Assembly: GCA_023665525.1 (NCBI GenBank) | Contig: JAMPDT010000002.1 | Span: forward strand, 25,346 to 76,334 | Origin: Butyrivibrio sp. | GTDB taxonomy: Bacteria > Bacillota > Clostridia > Lachnospirales > Lachnospiraceae | Length of the DNA: 50,989 nucleotides | Direction: 5' to 3' | Shown: positions 32,932 to 41,986 of the stretch, in pieces | Layout of the letters: each line of letters starts with the position of its first letter | Numbering within the stretch: position 1 is the first letter of the stretch | Translations under genes and position numbers: made by a program | The notes under the pieces: generated by a model | What the model was told of the DNA's origin: nothing | Database searches by the model: none | Seen by the model: the letters and a program-made list of their open reading frames with translations, nothing else

Positions 32932-34524
32932 ATGGGAAGTTTGGAAACCGAGGCGGTGGAATGGATAGCGGGAAAATACTGCAATATCAACGATGAGCTG
33001 AGTATGTACGGGGATTATGTCAGCGACGGTCTTAAAGCAAATACAGACTCGCTTGTTGTGTCCTCCCGTACAATGCCGACGGAGTATCGCATTGAGATTG
33101 AGAGATTTATCCTAAGTTTAATAGATAAAGAAAAGCCTTATCAGACAGTGTTTTTATATTCGGCGGCGCTGGCGGTTAATCACAGTAAGGAGATATTCGG
33201 AGAGCTTGCGCGGTATGTGACCGATACGAAAGGCTTTGGCGCCAATACAAGATATTTTCTTTTCTGTCAGCTTCAGACAGCTATGTTCATGTATTCGGTT
33301 CAGCTTGAGTCTGACAGCAATAAAAGACTTATTTGGAAGCTGCTGGAGAACACGGTGCGGCAGTTTGAGCGTGAACTTGCCGATATGCTCGAGTATATTC
33401 CGTCAGAGCGCCGCGACGGTAATTTTGCGCTTATATTGACGGATCAGTTTATAGGGCTGAACCACGGACCGACAAAAACCGCGCTGGAGCGCGCCAAAAC
33501 CGTTATTACGCAGCTTAAAAAGCAGGTGCTTTTGATTAATACCGCCGAGTGCCTGTCGCAGAGGGGGGGGATACCCTTTTACGACGTGAAAAGAAGCTCT
33601 TATCTCGAGTCGTACAGACAGGAGGATAAAATCGTTTGGAACGGCTGCTCCGTACCCTTTTTCCAGTGCGACAATAATATGCCGAATTATCGGGATATAG
33701 CTGTGCTTCTTAAGCTGGTGCGGGACAGGAGGCCGTCGCTTGTGATAGACATCGGCGGCAGCGGTATCGTGTCCAATCTGATAAACCGTATGATACCCGT
33801 GCTGTCGGTCGGGCTTTGTCCGTCGGATATGGCTCCGACGACGGAGATATGTCAGGTTTTGAGCCGCGAGCTTAAGACAGAGGATATTAAGCTGCTGAAT
33901 TTATTCGGTAAAACGGAAAAGAACGTTATTCGCAGCGTGTTCACAAGCGAGCTGCGAAGCCAAACCGAGAAGGTGAGCCGCGAGGAGTTGGGGCTTCCGA
34001 AAGACAAGTTTGTGCTTGTGTCGGTCGGAGGGCGTTTGGACGTGGAGATAGACGACGCGTTCATCGCCATGCTTAATAAAATCGAAGCCGAGGACATATG
34101 CCTTGTCCTTATAGGACCTTTTTCGCGGTATGAGGAAATTGTGCGGGATAACCCGAAGCTTAAGGATAAGCTGATATGCTTGGGGAGGAGAACTGACGTT
34201 TTGGCGTGCTTGGAGGTATGCGATTTGTATGTAAATCCGTACAGAAAGGGCGGCGGGACCTCGGGTGTCGAGGCGCTGCATATGGGCGTGCCCGTGCTGA
34301 CTGTCGATTACGGCGACGTGGCAGTAAATGCAGGAGCGGATTTTACGGTCGGATCATATGACGAGATGTCTGAAATGATAATGAAATACAAAAACGACGG
34401 CGCTTTCTGCAAGGAACAGTCCGATAAGGCAAAAGCGCGTTCCGAGGTGCTTTTGGACGGAGAGCATGAATTTGTTAAGATAATCAATGAATTTCAAAAA
34501 CGCTGCTCGGAAAATAACTGGTAA
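32932..34524 (+). CDS. GT-B glycosyltransferase, paralogue A
   Basis: A 530-residue soluble protein with a unique helical N-terminal third and a GT-B-like C-terminal part. The donor-site region reads CLGRRTDVLACLEVCDLYVN followed by PYRKGGGTSGVEALHMGVPV and LTVDYGDVAVNAG, the E-x-x-x-GVPV pattern of GT4/GT41-type enzymes. The middle motif LILTDQFIGLNHGPTKTALE recurs in the protein at 39540-40982 (TDQFLRIGHAPTRRVL), so the two are paralogues. It sits inside the Leg operon and probably adds a sugar to, or next to, the flagellin glycan. The exact GT family is not clear to me. No membrane segment is seen. Confidence 0.65.
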   Translation: MGSLETEAVEWIAGKYCNINDELSMYGDYVSDGLKANTDSLVVSSRTMPTEYRIEIERFILSLIDKEKPYQTVFLYSAALAVNHSKEIFGELARYVTDTKGFGANTRYFLFCQLQTAMFMYSVQLESDSNKRLIWKLLENTVRQFERELADMLEYIPSERRDGNFALILTDQFIGLNHGPTKTALERAKTVITQLKKQVLLINTAECLSQRGGIPFYDVKRSSYLESYRQEDKIVWNGCSVPFFQCDNNMPNYRDIAVLLKLVRDRRPSLVIDIGGSGIVSNLINRMIPVLSVGLCPSDMAPTTEICQVLSRELKTEDIKLLNLFGKTEKNVIRSVFTSELRSQTEKVSREELGLPKDKFVLVSVGGRLDVEIDDAFIAMLNKIEAEDICLVLIGPFSRYEEIVRDNPKLKDKLICLGRRTDVLACLEVCDLYVNPYRKGGGTSGVEALHMGVPVLTVDYGDVAVNAGADFTVGSYDEMSEMIMKYKNDGAFCKEQSDKAKARSEVLLDGEHEFVKIINEFQKRCSENNW

Positions 34525-34539
34525 GGGAGCAAGAGAGCT

Positions 34540-35232
34540 ATGAATATTGCGGTTATTCCCGCCAGAAGCGGTTCAAAGGGCTTGAAGGACAAAAATATAC
34601 GCGGACTTGGGGGCAAGCCGCTCTTGGCGTATTCCGTCGAGGCGGCGCTGAAAACGGGCCTGTTCGACACGGTTCATGTATCGACCGATTCCGCCGAATA
34701 TGCGGATATAGCCAAGGGCTACGGCGCGGACGTCCCGTTTCTGCGGACCGGCGAGCTTTCCTCGGACAGCGCGACTACATGGGACGCAATAAAGTATGTG
34801 CTGGAGGAATACCGCAGAGCGGGCAAGGATTTTGATATCGTTGCGGTGCTTCAGCCAACCTCTCCGCTAAGGACTGCCGACGACATAACGGAGGCGTTTC
34901 GCTTTTTTGAAGAAAAAAACGCCAATATGATTTCCTCGGTCTGCGAAATGGATCACTCTCCGCTTTGGTCGAACGTCCTGCCGAAGGATCTGTCAATGGA
35001 GGATTTCGAGAAGGAGGAGCTTGCCTATATGCCGAGACAGACGCTTCCCACCTATTACAGGGAAAACGGGGCGATCTATATTCTGCGGACGAAGCACCTT
35101 TACAACAGCCGAAACATCTACAAAAACGGCTGCTACGCTTTTATAATGGATAAGAAGAAATCAATAGATATTGACGACGAATTTGACTTTATGCTTGTCG
35201 AGGCAATATTTGCCTTGAACGGAGAAAAATGA
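34540..35232 (+). CDS. legF: CMP-legionaminic acid synthetase (NeuA-like)
   Basis: A 230-residue cytidylyltransferase that activates a nonulosonic acid with CTP. The N-terminal IPARSGSKGLKDKNIRGLGG is the family signature; VSTDSAEYADIAKGYGADVP and VAVLQPTSPLRTADDI follow, and YYRENGAIYILR is the sugar-binding region. The size is right for LegF/NeuA without fused domains. It makes the donor for the Maf transferase. It overlaps the legG start by four bases. NeuA for sialic acid is the alternative, but the LegB/LegC context favours Leg. Confidence 0.88.
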   Translation: MNIAVIPARSGSKGLKDKNIRGLGGKPLLAYSVEAALKTGLFDTVHVSTDSAEYADIAKGYGADVPFLRTGELSSDSATTWDAIKYVLEEYRRAGKDFDIVAVLQPTSPLRTADDITEAFRFFEEKNANMISSVCEMDHSPLWSNVLPKDLSMEDFEKEELAYMPRQTLPTYYRENGAIYILRTKHLYNSRNIYKNGCYAFIMDKKKSIDIDDEFDFMLVEAIFALNGEK

Positions 35233-36392
35233 TTATGCGTAAAAAGATAACGGCTGTTTTGGACAGCAGGGCGGAATACGGACTGCTTAAAAATACCTTT
35301 CGGGCAATTCAAAATTCGGATAAGCTGGAGCTTTATATCGCGGTTACGGGCGCGCTTTTGTCCGAACGCTACGGATACGCCGTAAAGGAAATAAAGGACG
35401 ACGGCTTTGAAATATGGGCGGAGCTCCCCTTGGACGACGCTCCCGAGGACGAAACGAGGATCCCCGCGGAAATGGGTAATCTAATGCTCCGTCTGTCGGC
35501 TGCGCTCGCGAAAAATAAGCCCGATATTATGCTTTTGCTGGGGGACAGATATGAAATGCTTGCCGCCGCGGCGACGGCAACGGCTATGCATATTCCCATC
35601 GCTCATATTTCGGGCGGAGAAAGCACCGAGGGGGCGATGGACGAGCAGATCCGCCACGCAATTACCAAAATGGCGCATATCCATTTCCCGGGAGCGTCGG
35701 TATACGCGGACAATATCAGAAAAATGGGCGAGGAGAGCCGACGGATATATGACGTCGGGGATCCCGGAATAGAAAATATCAGACTCACGGAGCCTTTGCC
35801 GAAAGCCGAGCTTGAAGGGCAGCTCGGAGTTAAAATCGACAAACGGACGCTGCTTGTGACTTATCATCCCGTGACGCTGGAGCGGGCGGAGCTTGAGGGA
35901 CAGATGGACAACCTGCTCGGAGCGCTGTCCGACTATAAGGGAACGCTTATAATAACCTATCCCAATTCGGACGACGGCAGCGGACTTATCATAGACAAAT
36001 GGAAAAAATTTGCCGAGGATAAGCCGGAGGTGTGCCTGACGGAAAGCCTCGGAAGCCTGCGCTACTTAAGCGTAATGCACTATTGCGGCGCAGTGGTCGG
36101 GAACTCGTCCAGCGCGATTGTGGAGGCTCCCTTTTTGAAGGTGCCGGTGGTGAATATAGGCAACCGTCAAAAGGGCAGGCTTATGGCTGACAGTATAATA
36201 TGCTGCGGCTATGGGCGCGCGGAAATCGAGGCTGCGATAGAGAGGGCGCTGAGCGGAGAATTTGCCGAAATAACGGCGGCATCAAAAAGCCTGTACGGAG
36301 ATGGGAGCACGAGCGCCGAAATAGTAAAGGCTCTTGAGAATACAGAAACGGGCGAAAGGCTTTTAAAGAAAAAACTTTGCTGGGGTGAATAA
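35229..36392 (+). CDS. legG: Hydrolysing NDP-sugar 2-epimerase, LegG (NeuC-like)
   Basis: A 387-residue GT-B-fold hydrolysing 2-epimerase that would release the 2,4-diamino-2,4,6-trideoxymannose precursor from its nucleotide. Signatures: LDSRAEYGLLKNTFRAIQNS (family N-terminus), LLGDRYEMLAAAATATAMHI with HISGGESTEGAMDEQIRHAI, LVTYHPVTLERA and the C-terminal VGNSSSAIVEAPFLKVPVVN followed by IGNRQKGR. All match NeuC/LegG. Starts at 35229 or 35235 are both possible; GGAG at 35221 favours neither strongly. It is coupled to legF and to legI, which begins 2 nt after its stop. Confidence 0.9.
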   Translation: MIMRKKITAVLDSRAEYGLLKNTFRAIQNSDKLELYIAVTGALLSERYGYAVKEIKDDGFEIWAELPLDDAPEDETRIPAEMGNLMLRLSAALAKNKPDIMLLLGDRYEMLAAAATATAMHIPIAHISGGESTEGAMDEQIRHAITKMAHIHFPGASVYADNIRKMGEESRRIYDVGDPGIENIRLTEPLPKAELEGQLGVKIDKRTLLVTYHPVTLERAELEGQMDNLLGALSDYKGTLIITYPNSDDGSGLIIDKWKKFAEDKPEVCLTESLGSLRYLSVMHYCGAVVGNSSSAIVEAPFLKVPVVNIGNRQKGRLMADSIICCGYGRAEIEAAIERALSGEFAEITAASKSLYGDGSTSAEIVKALENTETGERLLKKKLCWGE

Positions 36393-36394
36393 AT

Positions 36395-37399
36395 ATGGGC
36401 GTGTATATCATAGCGGAGGCGGGCGTGAACCATAACGGCAGCCTCGAAACCGCCAAAAGATTGGTGGATATGGCGAAGGAATGCGGCGCTGACGCCGTTA
36501 AGTTCCAAACCTTCAAGGCGGAGGAAAGCACGGGAGTGCGGGCGGACAAGGCGGAATATCAGAAGGAAAACGACGGGGCGCGCGAATCCCAGTTTGATAT
36601 GATTAAAAGGCTGGAGCTTCCCTTTGGGGATTTTGCCTTATTAAAAAAATACTGCGCGGAAAAGCAAATTGATTTTATTTCTACGCCCGACGGCTCGGCA
36701 AGCCTTGCCTGTCTGCTCGATATTAACGTATCGAGAATCAAGATAGGCTCGACCGAGGTTACGAACGCGCCTTTCCTTAAGGAAATCGCGCGCTCCGGCA
36801 AGCCCGTTATTTTATCCACGGGAATGAGCACGCTCGGAGAGGTGGAGAAGGCGGTTGATATTCTTCTTGACAACGGGGTTGAGGAGCTTGAGCTTATGCA
36901 CTGTACGACGGACTATCCGACCGCGCTTGAGGACGTGAACCTAAGGGCGATGCTTACCCTGAGAAACGCCTTTAATCTTCCCTCGGGCTATTCCGACCAT
37001 ACGGCGGGCTTTGAGGCGGCGATAGCGGCGACGGCGATGGGCGCGTCGGTCATAGAAAAGCACATTACTCTCGACAGGGAAATGCAGGGACCCGACCACA
37101 GGGCGTCCATGCCTCCCGAGGAATTTGCGGAGTATGTCCGCCTTATAAGGAACACGGAATGTCTGTTAGGCGACGGCAAAAAGAAGCCCACCCCGAAGGA
37201 AAGGGTCATGATGCGGCAGGTCCGCCGCAGTATCCTTGCGTCGCGCGATTTGGCGGCGGGTACGGTTCTGACGGAGGAAATGCTCTGCGTGAAGCGCCCC
37301 GGAACGGGAATCGCGCCCGATTTTATTGATATTGTGACGGGCAGAAGCTTAAAGAGAAATATAGCCAAGGAAGAACCGATAACATGGGAAGATGTATAA
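36395..37399 (+). CDS. legI: Legionaminic acid synthase (NeuB-like)
   Basis: A 334-residue enzyme that condenses the C6 sugar with phosphoenolpyruvate to form the C9 nonulosonic acid. The NeuB barrel begins IIAEAGVNHNGSLETAKRLV and has CGADAVKFQTFKAEES, ISTPDGSASLACLLDINVSR with IKIGSTEVTN, LSTGMSTLGEVEKAV, LMHCTTDYPT and SDHTAGFEAAIAATAMGASV with IEKHITLDREMQGPDH. The C-terminal SAF (antifreeze-like) domain reads ILASRDLAAGTVLTEEMLCV followed by KRPGTGI. Full length. Third of the legF-legG-legI set; Leg against Neu specificity is inferred from context. Confidence 0.92.
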   Translation: MGVYIIAEAGVNHNGSLETAKRLVDMAKECGADAVKFQTFKAEESTGVRADKAEYQKENDGARESQFDMIKRLELPFGDFALLKKYCAEKQIDFISTPDGSASLACLLDINVSRIKIGSTEVTNAPFLKEIARSGKPVILSTGMSTLGEVEKAVDILLDNGVEELELMHCTTDYPTALEDVNLRAMLTLRNAFNLPSGYSDHTAGFEAAIAATAMGASVIEKHITLDREMQGPDHRASMPPEEFAEYVRLIRNTECLLGDGKKKPTPKERVMMRQVRRSILASRDLAAGTVLTEEMLCVKRPGTGIAPDFIDIVTGRSLKRNIAKEEPITWEDV

Positions 37400-37411
37400 A
37401 GGAGCCGAGGT

Positions 37412-38437
37412 ATGATCATTGGAAGCAGCGACGGGCTTTGGGACGAATATTTTGAAAGACTTCCGAAAGAAAAGCAGGACATTTATTTTACAAGAAAATA
37501 CTGCCGTTTGGGCGAACGGCTTCTTGGCGGAGAGGCGGAGCTTTTCGTATATGAGGAGGACGGCGGCTTCGTCATGTATCCGTACATTAAAAGAAAGGCT
37601 CCCTACGGCTCTGACGGCGAGCGGTATTACGATATAGAAACGCCCTACGGCTACGGCGGTCCCATTGCCGATACAGACTCGCGCGCACTGGCGGATAGTT
37701 TTGAAAGGGCGTTTTTGGCGCACTGCGCGTCGGAAAATATAATAGCGGAATTTGTCCGTTTTCATCCTCTTTTAAAAAACGAGGCGTTATTCAGGGACGG
37801 AATCGAGGTTCTGCATAACCGCGTTACGGTATGCTTGGATCTTAGCAAAAGCCGCGAGGAAATTTGGATGAACGATATTTCCGTCAAGAACAGGAATATC
37901 ATACGCAAATGCGAAAAAAGCGGGCTTACGGTCGAGCCGAGCGGCGACTACGGCGAGTTTGCGCAAATTTACAATAGAACCATGGAGCGTGTTGACGCGG
38001 AGGAATTTTATTTTTTCCCCGAAAGCTACTATGAGGCGATAATGGACGATTCGGCTTATAAGCTGCTTCGGGTGCGATTGGACGGCGAAACGCTTGCGTG
38101 CGCGATTTTTATGCACTGCGGGAATTATTTCCACTATCATTTGTCGGGAAGCAGGAGCGAGTTTTTAAAGCTGTCGCCCAACAATATCCTGCTGTGGGAG
38201 GCAATAAAATACGCTCAAAGCCTTGGCTGTACCGTTATGCATTTCGGCGGCGGTCTGACGGATTCAAAGGAGGACAGCCTTTTTCGGTTCAAGAGCAGAT
38301 TTTCCTCCGGCTGCGCTGATTTTTACATAGGAAAGCGCGTGCATAACAGAGAAATTTATCAGACGCTTATTGACAAATGGGAGAGGGAGCATAATAAAAA
38401 GGCTAAGATTTTACTGCAATATCACGTTCGGGAGTAG
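37412..38437 (+). CDS. FemAB/GNAT-like acyl- or aminoacyltransferase
   Basis: A 341-residue soluble protein with the double-GNAT look of FemAB-type transferases. The N-terminal half has GGFVMYPYIKRKAPYGSDGE and ETPYGYGGPI. The C-terminal half has WMNDISVKNRNIIRKCEKSG followed by LTVEPSG, MERVDAEEFYFFPESYYEAI, HYHLSGSRSEFLKLSPNNIL and TVMHFGGGLTDSKEDSLFRF with KSRFS, matching the second GNAT unit of this family. It lies 12 nt after legI. No LegH acetyltransferase was found, so this protein may N-acylate the Leg precursor, or attach an amino acid to a Leg amino group as in the N-methyl-glutamyl Leg of C. botulinum flagellin. Both roles are inference. Confidence 0.65.
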   Translation: MIIGSSDGLWDEYFERLPKEKQDIYFTRKYCRLGERLLGGEAELFVYEEDGGFVMYPYIKRKAPYGSDGERYYDIETPYGYGGPIADTDSRALADSFERAFLAHCASENIIAEFVRFHPLLKNEALFRDGIEVLHNRVTVCLDLSKSREEIWMNDISVKNRNIIRKCEKSGLTVEPSGDYGEFAQIYNRTMERVDAEEFYFFPESYYEAIMDDSAYKLLRVRLDGETLACAIFMHCGNYFHYHLSGSRSEFLKLSPNNILLWEAIKYAQSLGCTVMHFGGGLTDSKEDSLFRFKSRFSSGCADFYIGKRVHNREIYQTLIDKWEREHNKKAKILLQYHVRE

Positions 38438-38442
38438 GAGCG

Positions 38443-39519
38443 ATGCAAAAGGAATACGGAAGCAATTTTTGCGAGGAATTACAAATAAGCGGTGAGCGGC
38501 TTGAGGATTCGGACGGAAGGCTGTTTTTTGATTCGGGAAGAAGCGCGCTCCGCTGTCTGCTGGATTTGCCGGGAGAGGATATACAACGTGTGCTTCTGCC
38601 GCAGTACGACTGCGAGAGCGTGCTGGAGCCGTTTGTTGAAAGAAAATATGAGATTTCGTACTATCCCGTTGACAGATATTTCAGACCCTGCGGCGAAGCG
38701 CTGAGGCGGCTCGCCGCGGAGAAAAAGCCGCAGCTTATATTGGTGCAGGCGTATTTCGGCGTGGATACGCTGGCAGAGGAGCGGGCTTTTTTCGCGGAGC
38801 TCAGAGAGAAGGGCGTAATAATAGCCGAGGATATTACTCACAGTATGTTTGTATCGGGTATGCGGGAATGCGCTGATTACAGATTCGGAAGCATAAGGAA
38901 ATGGTGCGCTCTGCCTGACGGCGGGGTTCTGCTCGGCGCAAGGGACAAATTGCGGATGCGCGCGGGTCGTTTGCGGGAAAATACCGACTTTATAAGGGAG
39001 CGGCTTGAGGCGCAAAAACGTAAGCGCGAGTATTTCGCGAGAGGCAGCGAGGGGGCGCCCAAGGATTTTATCGCCTTATATGACGGCAGCGAGGCGAGGC
39101 TTGACGCGCAGAAGGGATGTTATACGATGTCCGAATATACGCGTGAGAGGCTCGGAGCGCTTGATGTCGAGGAGCTTGTTTTGAGCAGAAGGCGCAACTA
39201 CGGCGTGCTTGCCGAGGAGCTTGCGGACGTTTGCGGAATTGAAGCCGTATATCCGAAGCTGTCCCAAAACGCCGTTCCGCTTTATTTTCCGATATACGTG
39301 AGAGCGGATAGGGACGGACTGAGGCTCCGCATGAGGCAAAGAGGGATTTTTCTTCCCGTTATTTGGCCGATTCCGCCCATGCTTGAAAAGACGGTTTCGG
39401 AGGAGGTCGGAAAAATATACGATACCGTACTGGCGGTACCGTGCGACCAAAGATATACGGGCGAGGATATGCGCTTTATTGCGGACGCCGTAAGACAGGA
39501 GACGGAAGCCCTGCTGTAA
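38443..39519 (+). CDS. PLP-dependent aminotransferase-fold protein, atypical DegT-like
   Basis: A 358-residue fold-type I PLP protein related to DegT/DnrJ aminotransferases but quite divergent. FFDSGRSALRCLLDLPGED is the cofactor phosphate region; VIIAEDITHSMFV carries the expected Asp; FGSIRKWCALPDGGVLLGAR has a Lys-X-(8)-GG pattern in which Lys may be the Schiff-base residue. The C-terminus (VLAVPCDQRYTGEDMRFIAD) is DegT-like. It starts 5 nt after the FemAB/GNAT-like gene, so the two act together. It may aminate a sugar or amino-acid-like substituent that the transferase then installs. The exact reaction is unknown. Confidence 0.6.
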   Translation: MQKEYGSNFCEELQISGERLEDSDGRLFFDSGRSALRCLLDLPGEDIQRVLLPQYDCESVLEPFVERKYEISYYPVDRYFRPCGEALRRLAAEKKPQLILVQAYFGVDTLAEERAFFAELREKGVIIAEDITHSMFVSGMRECADYRFGSIRKWCALPDGGVLLGARDKLRMRAGRLRENTDFIRERLEAQKRKREYFARGSEGAPKDFIALYDGSEARLDAQKGCYTMSEYTRERLGALDVEELVLSRRRNYGVLAEELADVCGIEAVYPKLSQNAVPLYFPIYVRADRDGLRLRMRQRGIFLPVIWPIPPMLEKTVSEEVGKIYDTVLAVPCDQRYTGEDMRFIADAVRQETEALL

Positions 39520-39539
39520 TTTTTTAAAGGAGAAGCTGT

Positions 39540-40982
39540 ATGGATAACGAAGAACAGAAATCAATGAGGCTTATTGACTTTTTTCTGGAAAGCCCAAACT
39601 CTTTGGATACGCTTTCCCGACAGGACTGTAAGGACATACTGATGCTTGCCTGCATGACTGCCGAGAGTACAAACCAAACGGAAATAAAGGGAAAATGTTA
39701 CAGTCTGCTTTATGAATGCTGTTTTCATATGGATTTGGATATAAAAGAATTGTGGAATATTTATATCATATTGAACGATAATTTATTTATTGACGCCAAT
39801 ATTCCGTTTAGGGGCTATTTGGATAAGCTCTATCGTTTTATTTTCCTGAAAATTAAGGAGCCGCTGTCAGACCTTTATGTGCCTTATACAAATACGTCAA
39901 GCAATCTTATAGTTATAACAACGGATCAGTTTCTCAGAATCGGGCATGCTCCCACGCGGCGCGTTTTGGATTATGCGTACGCTATTGTCAGCGGCTTGGG
40001 GAAAGCCGTTATGATTGTAAACGGCGCGGACCTGAATTTCCATAAGTGCCATAGCTTGATATACAGCAGGGAATTTAATTTTTTGGAGGAATTGAATAAT
40101 GTCAAGCATATAAACTATAAGGGTATAGAGTTTCCGTTTATGCAGATTGACGCGAAAATGCCCGACTTATATTGCATAAGAGAAGCCTTGGATGAGATAT
40201 ACAGCTTGCAGCCCGAGCTTGTATACAATATAGGCGGTTCCGAAATTCTTGCGGATTTGTGCCAAATGTTTACCAAAACCTGCTGTTTCCCGTGCAGTAC
40301 AAACATTCCGATAACGATGAGCCGTTATCTTCTGGTGGGAAGAAAATTACAGAGCTTTGATTCCGAGCGCTTAAGCCGTCTTGAGGATTACCAACGGACG
40401 GTAGAAACGGTTGTAAACTATCAGCTTCCTCAGTACGGCGGGAATCCCTACAAGAGAAGCGACTGGAATATTTCCGATTCCGATTTTGTTTTTGGCATGG
40501 TCGGCAATCGGCTTGATGACGAAATAGATGAAGCGTTTACAGACCTGATAAATCGTATCCTGTCCGATTCCGACGCTCATTTTTTGATTATCGGCAACTT
40601 GCGGAATACCGAGCGCATACTGAACGCGGTTTCCAAGCCCGAGAAAATTCATTTTACGGGCAGACTGTCGGACGCGGCATTGGCGGTCGGGCTGTTTGAC
40701 GTATACCTCAATCCGCACAGAAACGGCGGAGGACGCTCAAGCTTTGAGGCTTTGGCACAGGGCGTGCCCGTTATTACGTTTGCGTACGGAGATGTGTATT
40801 ATACCTGCGGCGACGAATTTGCGGTTGAGGACAGCGAGGATTTTGCGGAAACGGCGTTCCGTTATATTACGGATTGCGAGTACAGAGAAGAACAAAGGCG
40901 CCGCGGACTTAAGCGCGCCGAGCGGTTGAGCGGCATAGCTTCGACGCAAAGGGAAGCCTTGGATAAAATATTAAACGACTGA
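39540..40982 (+). CDS. GT-B glycosyltransferase, paralogue B
   Basis: A 480-residue relative of the protein at 32932-34524. Shared features are the helical N-terminal part, VITTDQFLRIGHAPTRRVLD (against LILTDQFIGLNHGPTKTALE), FPFMQIDAKMPDLYCIREAL (against FFQCDNNMPNYRDIAVLL), and the donor-site NPHRNGGGRSSFEALAQGVP followed by VITFAYGDVYY. The catalytic Glu of the EAL..GVPV motif is kept. The base composition looks somewhat more AT-rich than that of the genes around it. It is probably a glycan-extending transferase; donor and acceptor are unknown. It begins 21 nt after the PLP gene with AAAGGAGAAGCTGT. Confidence 0.65.
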   Translation: MDNEEQKSMRLIDFFLESPNSLDTLSRQDCKDILMLACMTAESTNQTEIKGKCYSLLYECCFHMDLDIKELWNIYIILNDNLFIDANIPFRGYLDKLYRFIFLKIKEPLSDLYVPYTNTSSNLIVITTDQFLRIGHAPTRRVLDYAYAIVSGLGKAVMIVNGADLNFHKCHSLIYSREFNFLEELNNVKHINYKGIEFPFMQIDAKMPDLYCIREALDEIYSLQPELVYNIGGSEILADLCQMFTKTCCFPCSTNIPITMSRYLLVGRKLQSFDSERLSRLEDYQRTVETVVNYQLPQYGGNPYKRSDWNISDSDFVFGMVGNRLDDEIDEAFTDLINRILSDSDAHFLIIGNLRNTERILNAVSKPEKIHFTGRLSDAALAVGLFDVYLNPHRNGGGRSSFEALAQGVPVITFAYGDVYYTCGDEFAVEDSEDFAETAFRYITDCEYREEQRRRGLKRAERLSGIASTQREALDKILND

Positions 40983-40999
40983 GGAGGGCTGTGGTTGTG

Positions 41000-41986
41000 A
41001 TGGACACCGTATTATTAACGGGAAGCGCGGGCTTTATCGGTTTTCACGTGGCAAGGGAGCTGCTGAAGCGCGGACATAAAGTTATTGGATACGATAATAT
41101 CAACGATTACTATGATGTAAAAATTAAAGAAACCCGTCTTAATATATTAAGGGGATATTCGGATTTTTACTTTTATCGGGCTGATTTGTGCGACGAAAAT
41201 GCGCTGGAGGAGGTAATGAGAAGGCATACGGACATTAACCGTGTTATTCATCTCGCGGCGCAGGCGGGGGTGCGTTACAGTCTGATTTGTCCCGAAAAAT
41301 ATATCGAAAGCAACATTGTGGGGACCTTTCGTATTTTGGAGCTTTGCCGCAGGCACGGAATCGGCAGTCTTATGTACGCCTCCTCAAGCTCGGTTTACGG
41401 CGACTCGGAGCAGGAGCTTCTGCATACCGACTTAAGGACGGATAAGCCGATAAGCCTGTATGCCGCCACGAAGAAGAGCGATGAGGTTTTGGCTTACGCG
41501 TATTCCGACAATTACAAAATAAACGCCGTCGGAATGAGATTTTTTACCGTGTACGGTCCTTACGGCAGACCCGATATGGCGTATTTCGGTTTTACGGAAA
41601 AGATATTGCGGGACGAGCCTATTGAGGTTTATAATTTTGGTGAGCAGCACAGGGATTTTACATATATTGACGATTTGCTGGTCGGAATAATGGGGATATA
41701 CGATTATCAATCCTCCTTGGAGAAAAACGCGGGGGATTACAGAATCTTTAACATAGGAAACGGAAATCCCGTAAAGCTTATGGATTTTATTGAAATAATC
41801 GAGCGCGTCGTCGGAAAGGCGGCGAAAAAGGTGCTGATTGAGAGGCGGACGGGCGACGTTACGGGAACCTATGCCGATATATCAGCGCTGAAGGCACTGT
41901 GCGGATATGCTCCGCGCACCTCCTTGGAGGACGGGATCCGCGAGTTTTACGGCTGGTATAAGGAATATAAGGAGGAGCAGAAATGA
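41000..41986 (+). CDS. NAD-dependent epimerase, UDP-glucuronate 4-epimerase type
   Basis: A 328-residue extended SDR enzyme. LLTGSAGFIGFHVARELLKR is the NAD site; VIGYDNINDYYDVKIKETRL is the strong signature of UDP-glucuronate 4-epimerases (CapI/WbpP-like 'D-N-x-N-D-Y-Y-D'). HLAAQAGVRYSLICPEKYIE, YASSSSVYGDSE, SLYAATKKSDEVLAYAY (YxxxK) and MRFFTVYGPYGRPDMAYFGF complete the set. It would make UDP-galacturonate from UDP-glucuronate; the Ugd at 47515 could provide the substrate. ATG at 41000 was taken; in-frame GTGs at 40991 and 40997 are alternatives, with GAGGAGGG at 40981. Its stop overlaps the next start. Confidence 0.82.
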   Translation: MDTVLLTGSAGFIGFHVARELLKRGHKVIGYDNINDYYDVKIKETRLNILRGYSDFYFYRADLCDENALEEVMRRHTDINRVIHLAAQAGVRYSLICPEKYIESNIVGTFRILELCRRHGIGSLMYASSSSVYGDSEQELLHTDLRTDKPISLYAATKKSDEVLAYAYSDNYKINAVGMRFFTVYGPYGRPDMAYFGFTEKILRDEPIEVYNFGEQHRDFTYIDDLLVGIMGIYDYQSSLEKNAGDYRIFNIGNGNPVKLMDFIEIIERVVGKAAKKVLIERRTGDVTGTYADISALKALCGYAPRTSLEDGIREFYGWYKEYKEEQK

